From contig JAAVGQ010000046.1 in assembly GCA_014800105.1 (NCBI GenBank), positions 3,948 to 9,761 of the forward strand: 5,814 nt of DNA. The letters run 5' to 3'. The notes beneath the pieces are model-generated. The model saw only the letters and a list, made by a program, of their open reading frames with translations. It did not search any database and had not been told where the DNA came from. Positions within the stretch are counted from its first letter, which is position 1. The number at the start of each line of letters is the position of its first letter. The position numbers and the translations under genes were made by a program. Below, one piece after another: positions 1 through 5,814 of the stretch. The stretch is from Bacteroidales bacterium (GTDB lineage Bacteria; Bacteroidota; Bacteroidia; Bacteroidales; Muribaculaceae).

Positions 1-911
1 CAAAATACAATGACGCCCAGCTCGCCGCCTTCATGACGGTTTTCCTCATGAGGTCAATCACCCTCGATGAGCTCACCGGCTTCCGCGATGCCCTCCTGGA
101 ACGTCGCCGCCCCGTAAACCTCGGGTGTGACAATGCAATCGATATCGTAGGAACCGGCGGTGACGGCAAGAACACATTCAACATCTCCACGGCCACCTGC
201 TTTGTAGTCGCCGGCAGCGGCCGCAAGGTAGTGAAGCACGGTAACTATGGTGCGAGCTCAGTCTCGGGAGCATCTAACCTTCTTGAACAGCATGGCGTGA
301 AGTTCACGGCTGATGAAGACCGCCTGCGCCGCTCGCTCGAGGAATGTGGCGTAGCGTTCCTGCACGCCCCCCTTTTCAGCCCCGCCTTGAAAACCGTAGC
401 ACCCGTGAGAAAAGCATTAGGTGTACGCAACTTCTTCAATATGCTGGGACCGCTCGTGAATCCCACCCTGCCACGCTACCAGCTCTTAGGTGTGTATAAT
501 CTCAAGCTCATGAGGCTCTATAACTATCTCACGGCGCGGGAGGGCATCAACTGCACGGTCGTTCACTCGCTCGACGGCTATGATGAAATCTCGCTCACCT
601 CTCCCCTGAAAATTGCTACAGCCAACGGCGAGAAACTCCTCACGCCTGCCGACATGGGCTTTGAGACCGTTAGCCCCGAGGAACTTTCGGGCGGCGACAC
701 GGTAGAATCAGCTGCAGTGATATTCGATAACGTCCTCAGCGGTCGTGGCACCCGCGCCCAGACTGATTGCGTGATTGCCAACGCAGCCGTGGCACTGCAG
801 ACTCTGGAGCCAAACCTCAGCCTCGAGGATGCCATCGAAACTGCCCGTGAAACAATAGTATCAGGCCGAGCGATGGAGGCATTCAGGAAATTCTGCTCAC
901 TTAACAGCTAA
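1..911 (+). CDS. trpD: Anthranilate phosphoribosyltransferase, 5'-truncated by the window edge
   Basis: The enzyme transfers the phosphoribosyl group of PRPP to anthranilate, giving N-(5'-phosphoribosyl)anthranilate, the second step of tryptophan synthesis in the cytoplasm. The frame is open to base 1, and the codons before the ATG at 33 (reading KYNDAQLAAF) match the family's N-terminal helical domain, so that ATG is internal. Counting from the first full visible codon, the PRPP-binding GTGGD is at residues 50-54. The loop KHGN is at 78-81; it continues YGASS where many bacteria have RAVSS, which I recall as usual in Bacteroidales. NMLGPLVNP follows, then the metal-site pair DE in LDGYDEISLT. 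GTGGD normally sits near residue 80, so about 30 residues are missing, by position rather than mutation. The stop is followed 10 bases later by trpC, indicating co-transcription. Identity is secure; only the start is unseen. Confidence 0.97.
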   Translation, partial: KYNDAQLAAFMTVFLMRSITLDELTGFRDALLERRRPVNLGCDNAIDIVGTGGDGKNTFNISTATCFVVAGSGRKVVKHGNYGASSVSGASNLLEQHGVKFTADEDRLRRSLEECGVAFLHAPLFSPALKTVAPVRKALGVRNFFNMLGPLVNPTLPRYQLLGVYNLKLMRLYNYLTAREGINCTVVHSLDGYDEISLTSPLKIATANGEKLLTPADMGFETVSPEELSGGDTVESAAVIFDNVLSGRGTRAQTDCVIANAAVALQTLEPNLSLEDAIETARETIVSGRAMEAFRKFCSLNS

Positions 912-921
912 ACTCGCCGTC

Positions 922-1695
922 ATGAACATACTGCATAAAATCGTAGAAACCAAGCGCGCCGAGGTCGCTGCCGCCAAGAAGGTTATCTCACCCGCAATCA
1001 TGGCTGAGCTTGCCGCCGCCGTTACAAGACCCACGGCATCTCTCGCCAAGTCAATAATGGAGAAGGAGACCGGAATAATCTCGGAATTCAAACGCCGCTC
1101 ACCCTCCAAGGGCGAAATCAGACCGATGGCTCAGGTAACTGACATCATCCCGGGCTACAGCGCGGCAGGAGCAGCCGGCATCTCGGTCCTCACTGATACA
1201 CCTTACTTCGGCGGTGCACTAACTGATTTGGCAACAGCACGGTCACTGACCTGCACCCCGCTCCTGCGCAAGGAATTTATCATTGACGACTACCAGATTA
1301 TGGAAGCCCGCGTGGCAGGTGCCGACGCAATATTGCTGATTGCAGCCATCCTCAATGACGAGGAAATAGCTAAGTTTATCGCGACTGCACATTCGCTTGG
1401 ACTTGAAGTACTTTTTGAAACTCACAACGAGGAAGAAGCTGCCCGTATTCCTCACGGTGTTGACCTCGTGGGAGTAAATTCGCGGAACCTGAACAGCTTC
1501 GAGACCTCGCTTGACGTTGCCAGGCGCATGATTGACAAGCTCCCTGCTAATGCAGTAAAAATCGCCGAGAGCGGTATCCACTCGCCCGGAGATATTGCAA
1601 TGCTGAAAGGTGCAGGATTTGACGGCTTCCTGATAGGCGAAGCGTTCATGTCAACGCCCTCCCCTGCCGAAACATTAAAAACATATCTGAAATGA
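922..1695 (+). CDS. trpC: Indole-3-glycerol phosphate synthase
   Basis: This TIM-barrel enzyme closes the indole ring, converting 1-(2-carboxyphenylamino)-1-deoxyribulose 5-phosphate to indole-3-glycerol phosphate with loss of CO2 and water. At 257 residues it has the normal length for a single-function TrpC not fused to TrpF. Visible active-site motifs are EFKRRSPSKG (Glu55, Lys57, Ser60), LLRKEFIIDDYQ (Lys117), GLEVLFETH (about 160-168), VGVNSRNL (Asn186) and IAESGI (Glu216, Ser217). These align with the catalytic Glu/Lys/Lys/Glu/Asn/Glu-Ser set described for the family. The phosphate-binding end is GFDGFLIGEAFM. The ATG at 922 gives the standard N-terminus (MNILHKIVETKRAEV). No Shine-Dalgarno sequence is visible, which is common in Bacteroidota. 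Its TGA stop overlaps the trpF ATG as ATGA, which suggests translational coupling. Confidence 0.97.
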   Translation: MNILHKIVETKRAEVAAAKKVISPAIMAELAAAVTRPTASLAKSIMEKETGIISEFKRRSPSKGEIRPMAQVTDIIPGYSAAGAAGISVLTDTPYFGGALTDLATARSLTCTPLLRKEFIIDDYQIMEARVAGADAILLIAAILNDEEIAKFIATAHSLGLEVLFETHNEEEAARIPHGVDLVGVNSRNLNSFETSLDVARRMIDKLPANAVKIAESGIHSPGDIAMLKGAGFDGFLIGEAFMSTPSPAETLKTYLK

Positions 1696-2393
1696 TGAAG
1701 AACATGGAAAAGCCTCGTCACAGTGACATGGCAATCAAAATATGCGGGATGAAAGACCCCGACAATATCAAGGCAGTCTCGCTTCTCACCCCCATGCTCA
1801 TGGGATTCATTTTCTATGACAAGACTCCCCGCAACGCCGCCGGTCTCGACGCTGACATTATCAAATCGTTACCTGAATACGTGCGCCCGGTAGCCGTGTT
1901 CGTGAACGCCTCCCGTGACTTTATCCGGGAAAACATTGCAAAATACGGGTTCAAAATCATCCAGCTCCATGGCAACGAAACACCAGATGAATGCCGCTAC
2001 TGGAAAGATCATGGTGTAACCGTATTCAAGGCAATTCCCGTGGGAAACAGAGAGGACATAGCGCGTACCGTTACATATGAAGGCTCAGTCGACGCGTTCC
2101 TTTTTGACACCCGCTCCGAGAAAGCAGGCGGCTCAGGCAAGCATTTTGACTGGACACTGCTTGATGAATATACCGGCAACACGCCTTACCTCCTCAGCGG
2201 CGGCATCAGCCCCGACGATGTTGATGACATCATCGCAGCCATGAGACCGGGCATGGCAGGCATTGATATCAACAGCCGCTTTGAAATCGCCCCCGGCATG
2301 AAAGACCCGAGATTATTAACCCACTTTATTTTATCTCTTAGACGCTATAACGAAGATGAACAGATTGCAAAACCTTTTTGGGAAAAAGCCTGA
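1692..2393 (+). CDS. trpF: Phosphoribosylanthranilate isomerase
   Basis: The enzyme isomerises N-(5'-phosphoribosyl)anthranilate to the aminodeoxyribulose phosphate (CdRP) used by TrpC; it is a small TIM barrel. Visible motifs are IKICGM (catalytic Cys18), GFIFYDKTPR (Arg47), AVFVN, IIQLHGNE, the catalytic Asp139 in FLFDTRSEKAGGSGKHFDW, and the phosphate-binding YLLSGGIS and GIDINSRFE. At 233 residues it is about 20 longer than a typical TrpF (roughly 200-215). About 10 extra residues precede the KICG strand, and about 15 at the C-terminus are read through the start of trpA. In-frame ATGs at 1695, 1704 and 1728 are possible alternative starts. I keep 1692 because it forms the ATGA junction with trpC, but 1704 would fit the family's N-terminal length at least as well. 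Function is secure; the exact start is not. Confidence 0.96.
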   Translation: MMKNMEKPRHSDMAIKICGMKDPDNIKAVSLLTPMLMGFIFYDKTPRNAAGLDADIIKSLPEYVRPVAVFVNASRDFIRENIAKYGFKIIQLHGNETPDECRYWKDHGVTVFKAIPVGNREDIARTVTYEGSVDAFLFDTRSEKAGGSGKHFDWTLLDEYTGNTPYLLSGGISPDDVDDIIAAMRPGMAGIDINSRFEIAPGMKDPRLLTHFILSLRRYNEDEQIAKPFWEKA

Positions 2394-3138
2394 AGGCTTA
2401 CTGTCAGTATATTTCACCGCCGGCTATCCTGCTCTCGATTCCACCGGTGAAATTATAAAAACACTTGCCGCTAACGGTGTTGACCTCATCGAAGTGGGCG
2501 TTCCGTTCTCTGACCCAATGGCTGACGGACCTGTTATTCAGGAAAGCTCCTCAGTAGCCCTCAAAAACGGAATGACCCTGCCGTTGCTATTCGATCAGGT
2601 AGAGGACGCACGCAAGGATTGCCCAGACATTCCCCTCATCCTCATGGGCTACCTCAACCCCATGATGCAGTATGGAATCGAAAAACTGTTTGAACACTGC
2701 AAAAAGGCCGGAATCGACGCACTCATCGTCCCCGACCTGCCATTTGACGAATACTGCAAAACTTTCAAACCACTCTGCGATAAATACGACCTACCGCTGA
2801 TCATGCTCATCACGCCCGAAACATCCCCTGAAAGAATCCACCTCATTGATGACCATTGCGACGGATTCATCTACATGGTGTCAGCCGCCGGAACAACCGG
2901 AACCCGCGACTCATTCGGCCCTGAAATGATTGAATACTTCGAGCGGGTTAACGGGATGCAGCTCAAGCATCCCCGACTCATAGGTTTCGGTATCTCGAAT
3001 CCCACTACTCTGAAACAGGCCCAGGACAATTCAGCCGGAGCAATAATCGGCTCGCTCTTCATCAAATGCCTGAAAACCGAGCCTGACATCAACTCGGCTG
3101 TCAACCGCCTCCTCACCACCCTGAACCATCGCCCCTAA
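2356..3138 (+). CDS. trpA: Tryptophan synthase alpha chain
   Basis: The alpha subunit of tryptophan synthase cleaves indole-3-glycerol phosphate to indole and glyceraldehyde 3-phosphate and passes indole to TrpB through the alpha2-beta2 complex. Its 260 residues match the family length. The signature EVGVPFSDPMADGP carries the two catalytic acids, Glu46 and Asp57 (equivalent to E. coli Glu49 and Asp60). Other motifs are ILMGYLNPMMQYG, DALIVPDLPFDEY, LIMLITPETSPERI, GFIYMVSAAGTTG and the phosphate-binding GFGISNP and GAIIGSLFI. The ATG at 2356 yields MNRLQNLF, the expected N-terminal helix, so the 38-base overlap with trpF is probably real. There is no obvious Shine-Dalgarno site; initiation probably depends on ribosomes translating trpF. 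It is the last gene of the operon here, and trpB does not follow it. Confidence 0.97.
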   Translation: MNRLQNLFGKKPEGLLSVYFTAGYPALDSTGEIIKTLAANGVDLIEVGVPFSDPMADGPVIQESSSVALKNGMTLPLLFDQVEDARKDCPDIPLILMGYLNPMMQYGIEKLFEHCKKAGIDALIVPDLPFDEYCKTFKPLCDKYDLPLIMLITPETSPERIHLIDDHCDGFIYMVSAAGTTGTRDSFGPEMIEYFERVNGMQLKHPRLIGFGISNPTTLKQAQDNSAGAIIGSLFIKCLKTEPDINSAVNRLLTTLNHRP

Positions 3139-3163
3139 TCCCCATTCACTTGCAAATACTTAA

Positions 3164-3195
3164 AAGGAGCCATGGCATCACTGCTATAGCTCCTT
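3164..3195 (+). terminator. Hairpin after trpA, probable trp operon terminator (repeat copy 1)
   Basis: The arms AAGGAGC and GCTCCTT pair perfectly. After one C-A mismatch (3171/3188), ATGGC pairs with GCTAT including one G-U, leaving a six-base loop ATCACT (3177-3182). The hairpin starts 25 bases after the trpA stop. Downstream on the + strand the T-rich stretch is imperfect, with a five-T run only at 3206-3210. On the minus strand the hairpin is followed directly by TTTTAA, so it may act in both directions, as is common between convergent genes. The structure is read by eye and termination is inferred. Confidence 0.6.
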
Positions 3196-3408
3196 CATTT
3201 CATACTTTTTAGGGTATGAGCTTGTGGTATAATATACTTTCCACATCAGAGTTCTCCAACTCTTTTATTCGACAGGTAGTATTAGATTTCTCTAAGATAA
3301 ATAGTGCCATATATTCAATTTGTAATGAAGCTTAATATCCGACAAAATTACATCCTCCACATTAAAATTAGCATTAATAAATGCTTAAGTGATAGGACTG
3401 AAATAAAA

Positions 3409-3438
3409 GGGAGCCATGGCATCACTGTCACGACTTCC
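3409..3438. repeat. Second hairpin with the same arm and loop (repeat copy 2)
   Basis: Bases 3410-3427 are identical to 3166-3183 (GGAGCCATGGCATCACTG). The hairpin has the same register and the same ATCACT loop (3421-3426). Its right arm, GTCACGACTTCC, differs from that of copy 1 yet still pairs in most positions, with two G-U pairs and two A-C mismatches when read on the + strand. On the minus strand it is followed by TTTTATTT, so it could terminate leftward transcription; on the + strand only a weak CCCTTTA follows. It is a member of a small hairpin repeat family, with function inferred only from structure and position. Confidence 0.65.
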
Positions 3439-3650
3439 CTCCCTTTACTAATGAGACTATAAAAAGCATTAATACCCCTAATTCCGGGTTAATAACATTA
3501 TATACTCTTGCCTTTCATAATCCATAAAGTATAATTAATCTAAATCACACAAAGATACATAAAGTGCACGTTTATAAGCCTTTAAACATATTGTAATATT
3601 GACACATTTTGGTAGCATCTTTTGCATCAATTTAGAATGGACTATAGATA

Positions 3651-3688
3651 TTAAAAATCCCCGCATCTGGCTCGCAAATGCAGGGATT
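3651..3688 (-). terminator. Intrinsic terminator of the minus-strand gene
   Basis: On the minus strand, AATCCCTGCAT (3688-3678) pairs with ATGCGGGGATT (3666-3656) over 11 positions. One of these is a U-G wobble (3682/3662) that would be a C-A mismatch in a + strand transcript. The loop is 11 bases. The 3' arm runs directly into a U-tract (TTTTTAA, 3657-3651). Stem, U-tract and wobble orientation all favour leftward termination, about 50 bases after the stop codon of the large gene. Confidence 0.8.
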
Positions 3689-3702
3689 AAAAATCGGGTA
3701 AT

Positions 3703-3734
3703 ACTAATTAGCTAAGCCAGGCTTAGATATTAGT
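3703..3734 (-). repeat. Long inverted repeat directly after the minus-strand stop codon
   Basis: The inner arms CTAAGCC (3712-3718) and GGCTTAG (3720-3726) are perfect inverted repeats around a single A. The outer arms ACTAAT (3703-3708) and ATTAGT (3729-3734) also pair, separated from the inner stem by a small internal loop. The outer end lies only four bases from the stop codon at 3739-3741. No U-tract follows it, so it is less likely to be a terminator by itself. Together with the terminator hairpin at 3656-3688 it forms a tandem hairpin 3' end, which could protect the mRNA from 3' exonucleases (inference). Confidence 0.65.
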
Positions 3735-3738
3735 TCAA

Positions 3739-5814
3739 TTAGTTCTGACCCTGAACAGTGAAGGGTATTTCACATTCAATAACTGAGAGATCAGCAAATG
3801 TTACAGTAGCCTTAACTGTGAGGTTATAAGAAGGTACGAGAACAGCACCCTGGTTGTTGTAAGTTACGACACCGGTAGCCTCGTCAATCTCAAATGTTGA
3901 TGTGCTATCAAGGTTGCCCTTGAAGGTCTTGTATGCAGCGTTTTCTACGAATGTAAACTTAACTGTGGGCTCAGCAACTTTGTAAGTATCAGTTGCAAGA
4001 GATGAAAGGACGAGAGCCTCAGCCTTATCATCCCATGTGTAGATAGCTTTACTGTTAGCATCAATTACATTAACCTGAGCAGCAGTTTCTACTGTTACTT
4101 CACCGATTTCATTACCGTTCAGGATAACAGTTGAAGAAGAACCGGCCTTGAAGGGGTTATTGAAACGGATAGTGAAATCAGATGTCCACTTCTCAGTGTT
4201 AACATGGGTTACAGTGTACTGCATGAATGCATCCTTGTAAAGAGCTGCAAGGGGTGCAGTCAGCTCGATTGTGCCATCAGTATTTTCAGCGTTGGTAGCA
4301 TAGCTTACACCAGTCTGAGCGGGAGTCTTAGTAGCAAGAGCGAAATCAATCGCAGTTACATTCTTATGATTCTTAGCTTCAGTTGCGTATGCAAAGATAT
4401 TCTTGCCATCAATCATCTGGAATGCCTCAGAAATATTCATTTCAAGTGCCCAGGCATCATCTACAAGCTTACCCTTAGTAACTATAAGACCGAGAGTAGG
4501 GTTGTAGAAGTTGGGGTTAAATGTGTAGGGCTGACAGTCGGAGAGAACGTAGAACTTCTGAGTGATAGTGAAATCGGGGTTCACCTTGGGATTTTTTGAA
4601 GGTATCTTGATAGTTACAATATACTCAGCACCCTTACCGTCAACATTCTTGTAAGTGAGATCAGTCTTAACCTGGTTGTTAACCTGGAAGAGAATGTTCG
4701 CAGTCTCAGTATTCTCTGAACCGAATGTAGTTGTACAAGTAATACCACCGTTAGAAAGAACATAAGGAGTATTAACGTCAGTTGCGGCACCCTTAGCAAG
4801 TTCTACAGTCTTTCCAGTCTTGTCAGTAGTAGTAATAGTTACAGTGTACTCACTATCAGCAGTACCATAATTCTGCCAGAATGTATTAGAAGTGAGTCCT
4901 GCCACACCATAAATATCATTGTTAACATTCTGCCAAGTCATGTTACCTACGAGAGTGTTGGTAGCAGCGAGGTTGTGGTAAGTGAAACTCTTATCAGTGA
5001 GCTTGATATCAGCAGGCTTCATATCAGGAGCATCAGGAGCGGGAGCATCCTTAACAATGTCAATCTTAATATAAGCCGAAGCCACCATGCGGCTTGCACC
5101 AGCATTATCAGTGAGATAAGCATCTACACGAACAACAGGAGTACGTCCAATAGCGGGAGTCGTGCCGTTAGTAAGATTCTTTTCATTAACTTTAAGGATT
5201 GTACCATCAAGCTGAACGAACCACTGCTGGTTAGTCTGGTTACCTTGGACTGAAGATTCTTCTCCATTGTAAGTAGCAGGCAGAGAGAACTTGTAGCTCA
5301 TACCATAGAAACCAAGCTGAGTGAGGTTCTTATATGCGTCGTTTACAGTAGCATAGAGGCCGGGGAGCTTGCTTAGATCAAGAGACTCGTTGTAAACCAT
5401 TACAGCATTGCAAGCGTCATCAAGTTTAACGAACTGCTTGATAAATGCATCAGTTTCGGCAGCCGCTGTTGCAAGTGCTTTGGTTCGATTATAGAAAGGT
5501 GCGTAAGTAGTACCCTTAGAAGAAACTACGAGAGCGCTATCAAGAAGAACGGGTTGAACGTCAGTACCGGCCACATAAACATAATCAGAGGTTGTAGAAA
5601 CCTGACCGTTCCAAAGTTGAAGAGCTGCTACGGGCTCATCCTTAACCGCTGCCATTGCAGTAGAATTAAGCATTGCTTCAACAGTTGCAATGCCGTTGGC
5701 TACCGATGCACCATTAGCCTTGAGAAGAGGAGTTGTTACTGCTGCACGAGAGATAACTTTCACTTCACGATTGATGAATGCATAGGTTGCATTTTCAGCT
5801 ATGAATGCGTCAGT
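3739..5814 (-). CDS. C-terminal part of a large, probably surface-exposed protein of unknown function
   Basis: I do not recognise a named family. The frame is open from the right edge to a TAA at 3741-3739, giving 691 visible residues. The GTG at 5763-5761 is internal, because 17 in-frame sense codons precede it, so the true start and any signal peptide lie outside. Residues 1-65 are Ala-rich and probably helical. About 200-255 reads like a beta domain (AIGRTPVVRVDAYL, then SAYIKIDIV) and ends in a Pro/Asp linker, PAPDAPD (258-264). Residues 265-560 hold alternating strand patterns such as EYTVTITT and EYIVTIKI, and NPNFYNP. The last ~80 contain FEIDEATGVVTYNNQG and YNLTVKATVTF, resembling Ig or cadherin-like modules. 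Only four cysteines are visible (135, 360, 427, 681). No membrane segment is visible, nor a T9SS-type C-terminal domain that I can identify. Two D-S-A/T sites (92-94, 636-638) fit the Bacteroides O-glycosylation motif. Export and surface location are inferred from composition. Confidence 0.9.
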   Translation of the reverse strand, partial: TDAFIAENATYAFINREVKVISRAAVTTPLLKANGASVANGIATVEAMLNSTAMAAVKDEPVAALQLWNGQVSTTSDYVYVAGTDVQPVLLDSALVVSSKGTTYAPFYNRTKALATAAAETDAFIKQFVKLDDACNAVMVYNESLDLSKLPGLYATVNDAYKNLTQLGFYGMSYKFSLPATYNGEESSVQGNQTNQQWFVQLDGTILKVNEKNLTNGTTPAIGRTPVVRVDAYLTDNAGASRMVASAYIKIDIVKDAPAPDAPDMKPADIKLTDKSFTYHNLAATNTLVGNMTWQNVNNDIYGVAGLTSNTFWQNYGTADSEYTVTITTTDKTGKTVELAKGAATDVNTPYVLSNGGITCTTTFGSENTETANILFQVNNQVKTDLTYKNVDGKGAEYIVTIKIPSKNPKVNPDFTITQKFYVLSDCQPYTFNPNFYNPTLGLIVTKGKLVDDAWALEMNISEAFQMIDGKNIFAYATEAKNHKNVTAIDFALATKTPAQTGVSYATNAENTDGTIELTAPLAALYKDAFMQYTVTHVNTEKWTSDFTIRFNNPFKAGSSSTVILNGNEIGEVTVETAAQVNVIDANSKAIYTWDDKAEALVLSSLATDTYKVAEPTVKFTFVENAAYKTFKGNLDSTSTFEIDEATGVVTYNNQGAVLVPSYNLTVKATVTFADLSVIECEIPFTVQGQN

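Larger units (their letters stand above)
3139..3738. other. Convergent intergenic region, AT-rich, no convincing gene
   Basis: These 600 bases separate the 3' ends of trpA (+) and the large minus-strand gene. The region is much more AT-rich than its flanks: the stretch 3481-3540 has 16 G/C in 60, against 33 in 60 at 1081-1140 in trpC. All frames are broken by stops; the longest open stretches I traced from start codons are 39 codons (+, 3216-3335) and 24 codons (-, 3348-3422). Neither has a good ribosome site or a recognisable product. The region contains four hairpins, listed separately. Bases 3196-3408 and 3439-3655 otherwise show only simple AT-rich sequence, including a small AGCATT/AATGCT hairpin at 3370-3385. 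I see no tRNA, rRNA or riboswitch core. Confidence 0.8.

Noticed and set aside
33..911. ATG at 33 as the trpD start
   Set aside because: In-frame upstream codons encode conserved TrpD N-terminal sequence, so the gene begins before the window.
3216..3335. 39-codon open frame on the + strand (begins MSLWYNIL) in the intergenic region
   Set aside because: There is no usable ribosome site, no signal or domain, it lies just after the trp terminator, and an ORF of this size is expected by chance.
3348..3422. 24-codon hydrophobic open frame on the minus strand (begins MPWLPFISVL), with a purine-rich stretch upstream
   Set aside because: It overlaps repeat hairpin copy 2, and in AT-rich DNA a short hydrophobic frame arises easily. 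Nothing else supports translation.
3370..3474. AGCATTAATA repeated at 3370-3379 and 3465-3474, flanking hairpin copy 2
   Set aside because: A ten-base AT-rich match is close to chance expectation here, and there are no other signs of a mobile element or target duplication.
3550..3557. TATCTTTG on the minus strand, matching the Bacteroidales -7 promoter consensus TAnnTTTG
   Set aside because: No convincing -33 TTTG at the right spacing and no gene downstream. About one such match is expected by chance in this AT-rich gap.
4204..4599. 131-codon open frame on the + strand inside the minus-strand gene
   Set aside because: It is antisense to a long well-behaved coding frame, its translation resembles no protein, and it is explained as a shadow of the restricted codon use of the real gene.
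5761..5763. GTG as the start of the large minus-strand gene
   Set aside because: The frame stays open for 17 further codons to the window edge, with similar composition and no signal peptide after the GTG.

Overview
The window looks like a chromosomal segment from a member of the Bacteroidales; the family Muribaculaceae is possible but not proven. The reasons are the gene order trpD-trpC-trpF-trpA, with trpB not next to trpA, and the Bacteroidales-like wording of TrpD (KHGNYGASS), TrpF (GIDINSRFE) and TrpA (N-terminal LSVYFTAGYP). Clear Shine-Dalgarno sequences are also absent in front of the trp genes. These family resemblances are recalled from memory, not searched.

Bases 1-3138 (+ strand) hold the 3' part of a tryptophan biosynthesis operon. 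It contains trpD (its first ~30 codons lie outside the window), then complete trpC, trpF and trpA. The genes are tightly packed: a 10-base gap trpD/trpC, a 4-base ATGA overlap trpC/trpF and a 38-base overlap trpF/trpA. Together they encode the route from anthranilate through phosphoribosylanthranilate, CdRP and indole-glycerol phosphate to indole. The last step, indole plus serine to tryptophan, needs TrpB, which is not in the window and probably lies upstream. All catalytic motifs I could check are intact.

Bases 3139-3738 form an AT-rich, stop-rich gap between two convergent transcription units. I see no convincing gene in it. It carries four hairpin-forming elements. Two share an identical 18-base left arm and loop 244 bases apart but have diverged right arms; the first is a likely trp operon terminator. 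The other two are tandem hairpins directly after the stop codon of the minus-strand gene, the second followed by a U-tract and so a likely intrinsic terminator.

Bases 3739-5814 (- strand) hold the C-terminal 691 codons of a large protein that starts beyond the right edge. It is rich in Thr, Asn, Val, Ala and aromatic residues in beta-strand-like patterns, and ends in an Ig/cadherin-like segment. I do not recognise it as a named family. It is most likely exported and surface-exposed, and its arginine codons resemble those of an abundantly made protein. It is the least explained part of the window. I found no RNA gene, CRISPR array, insertion sequence or defence system.
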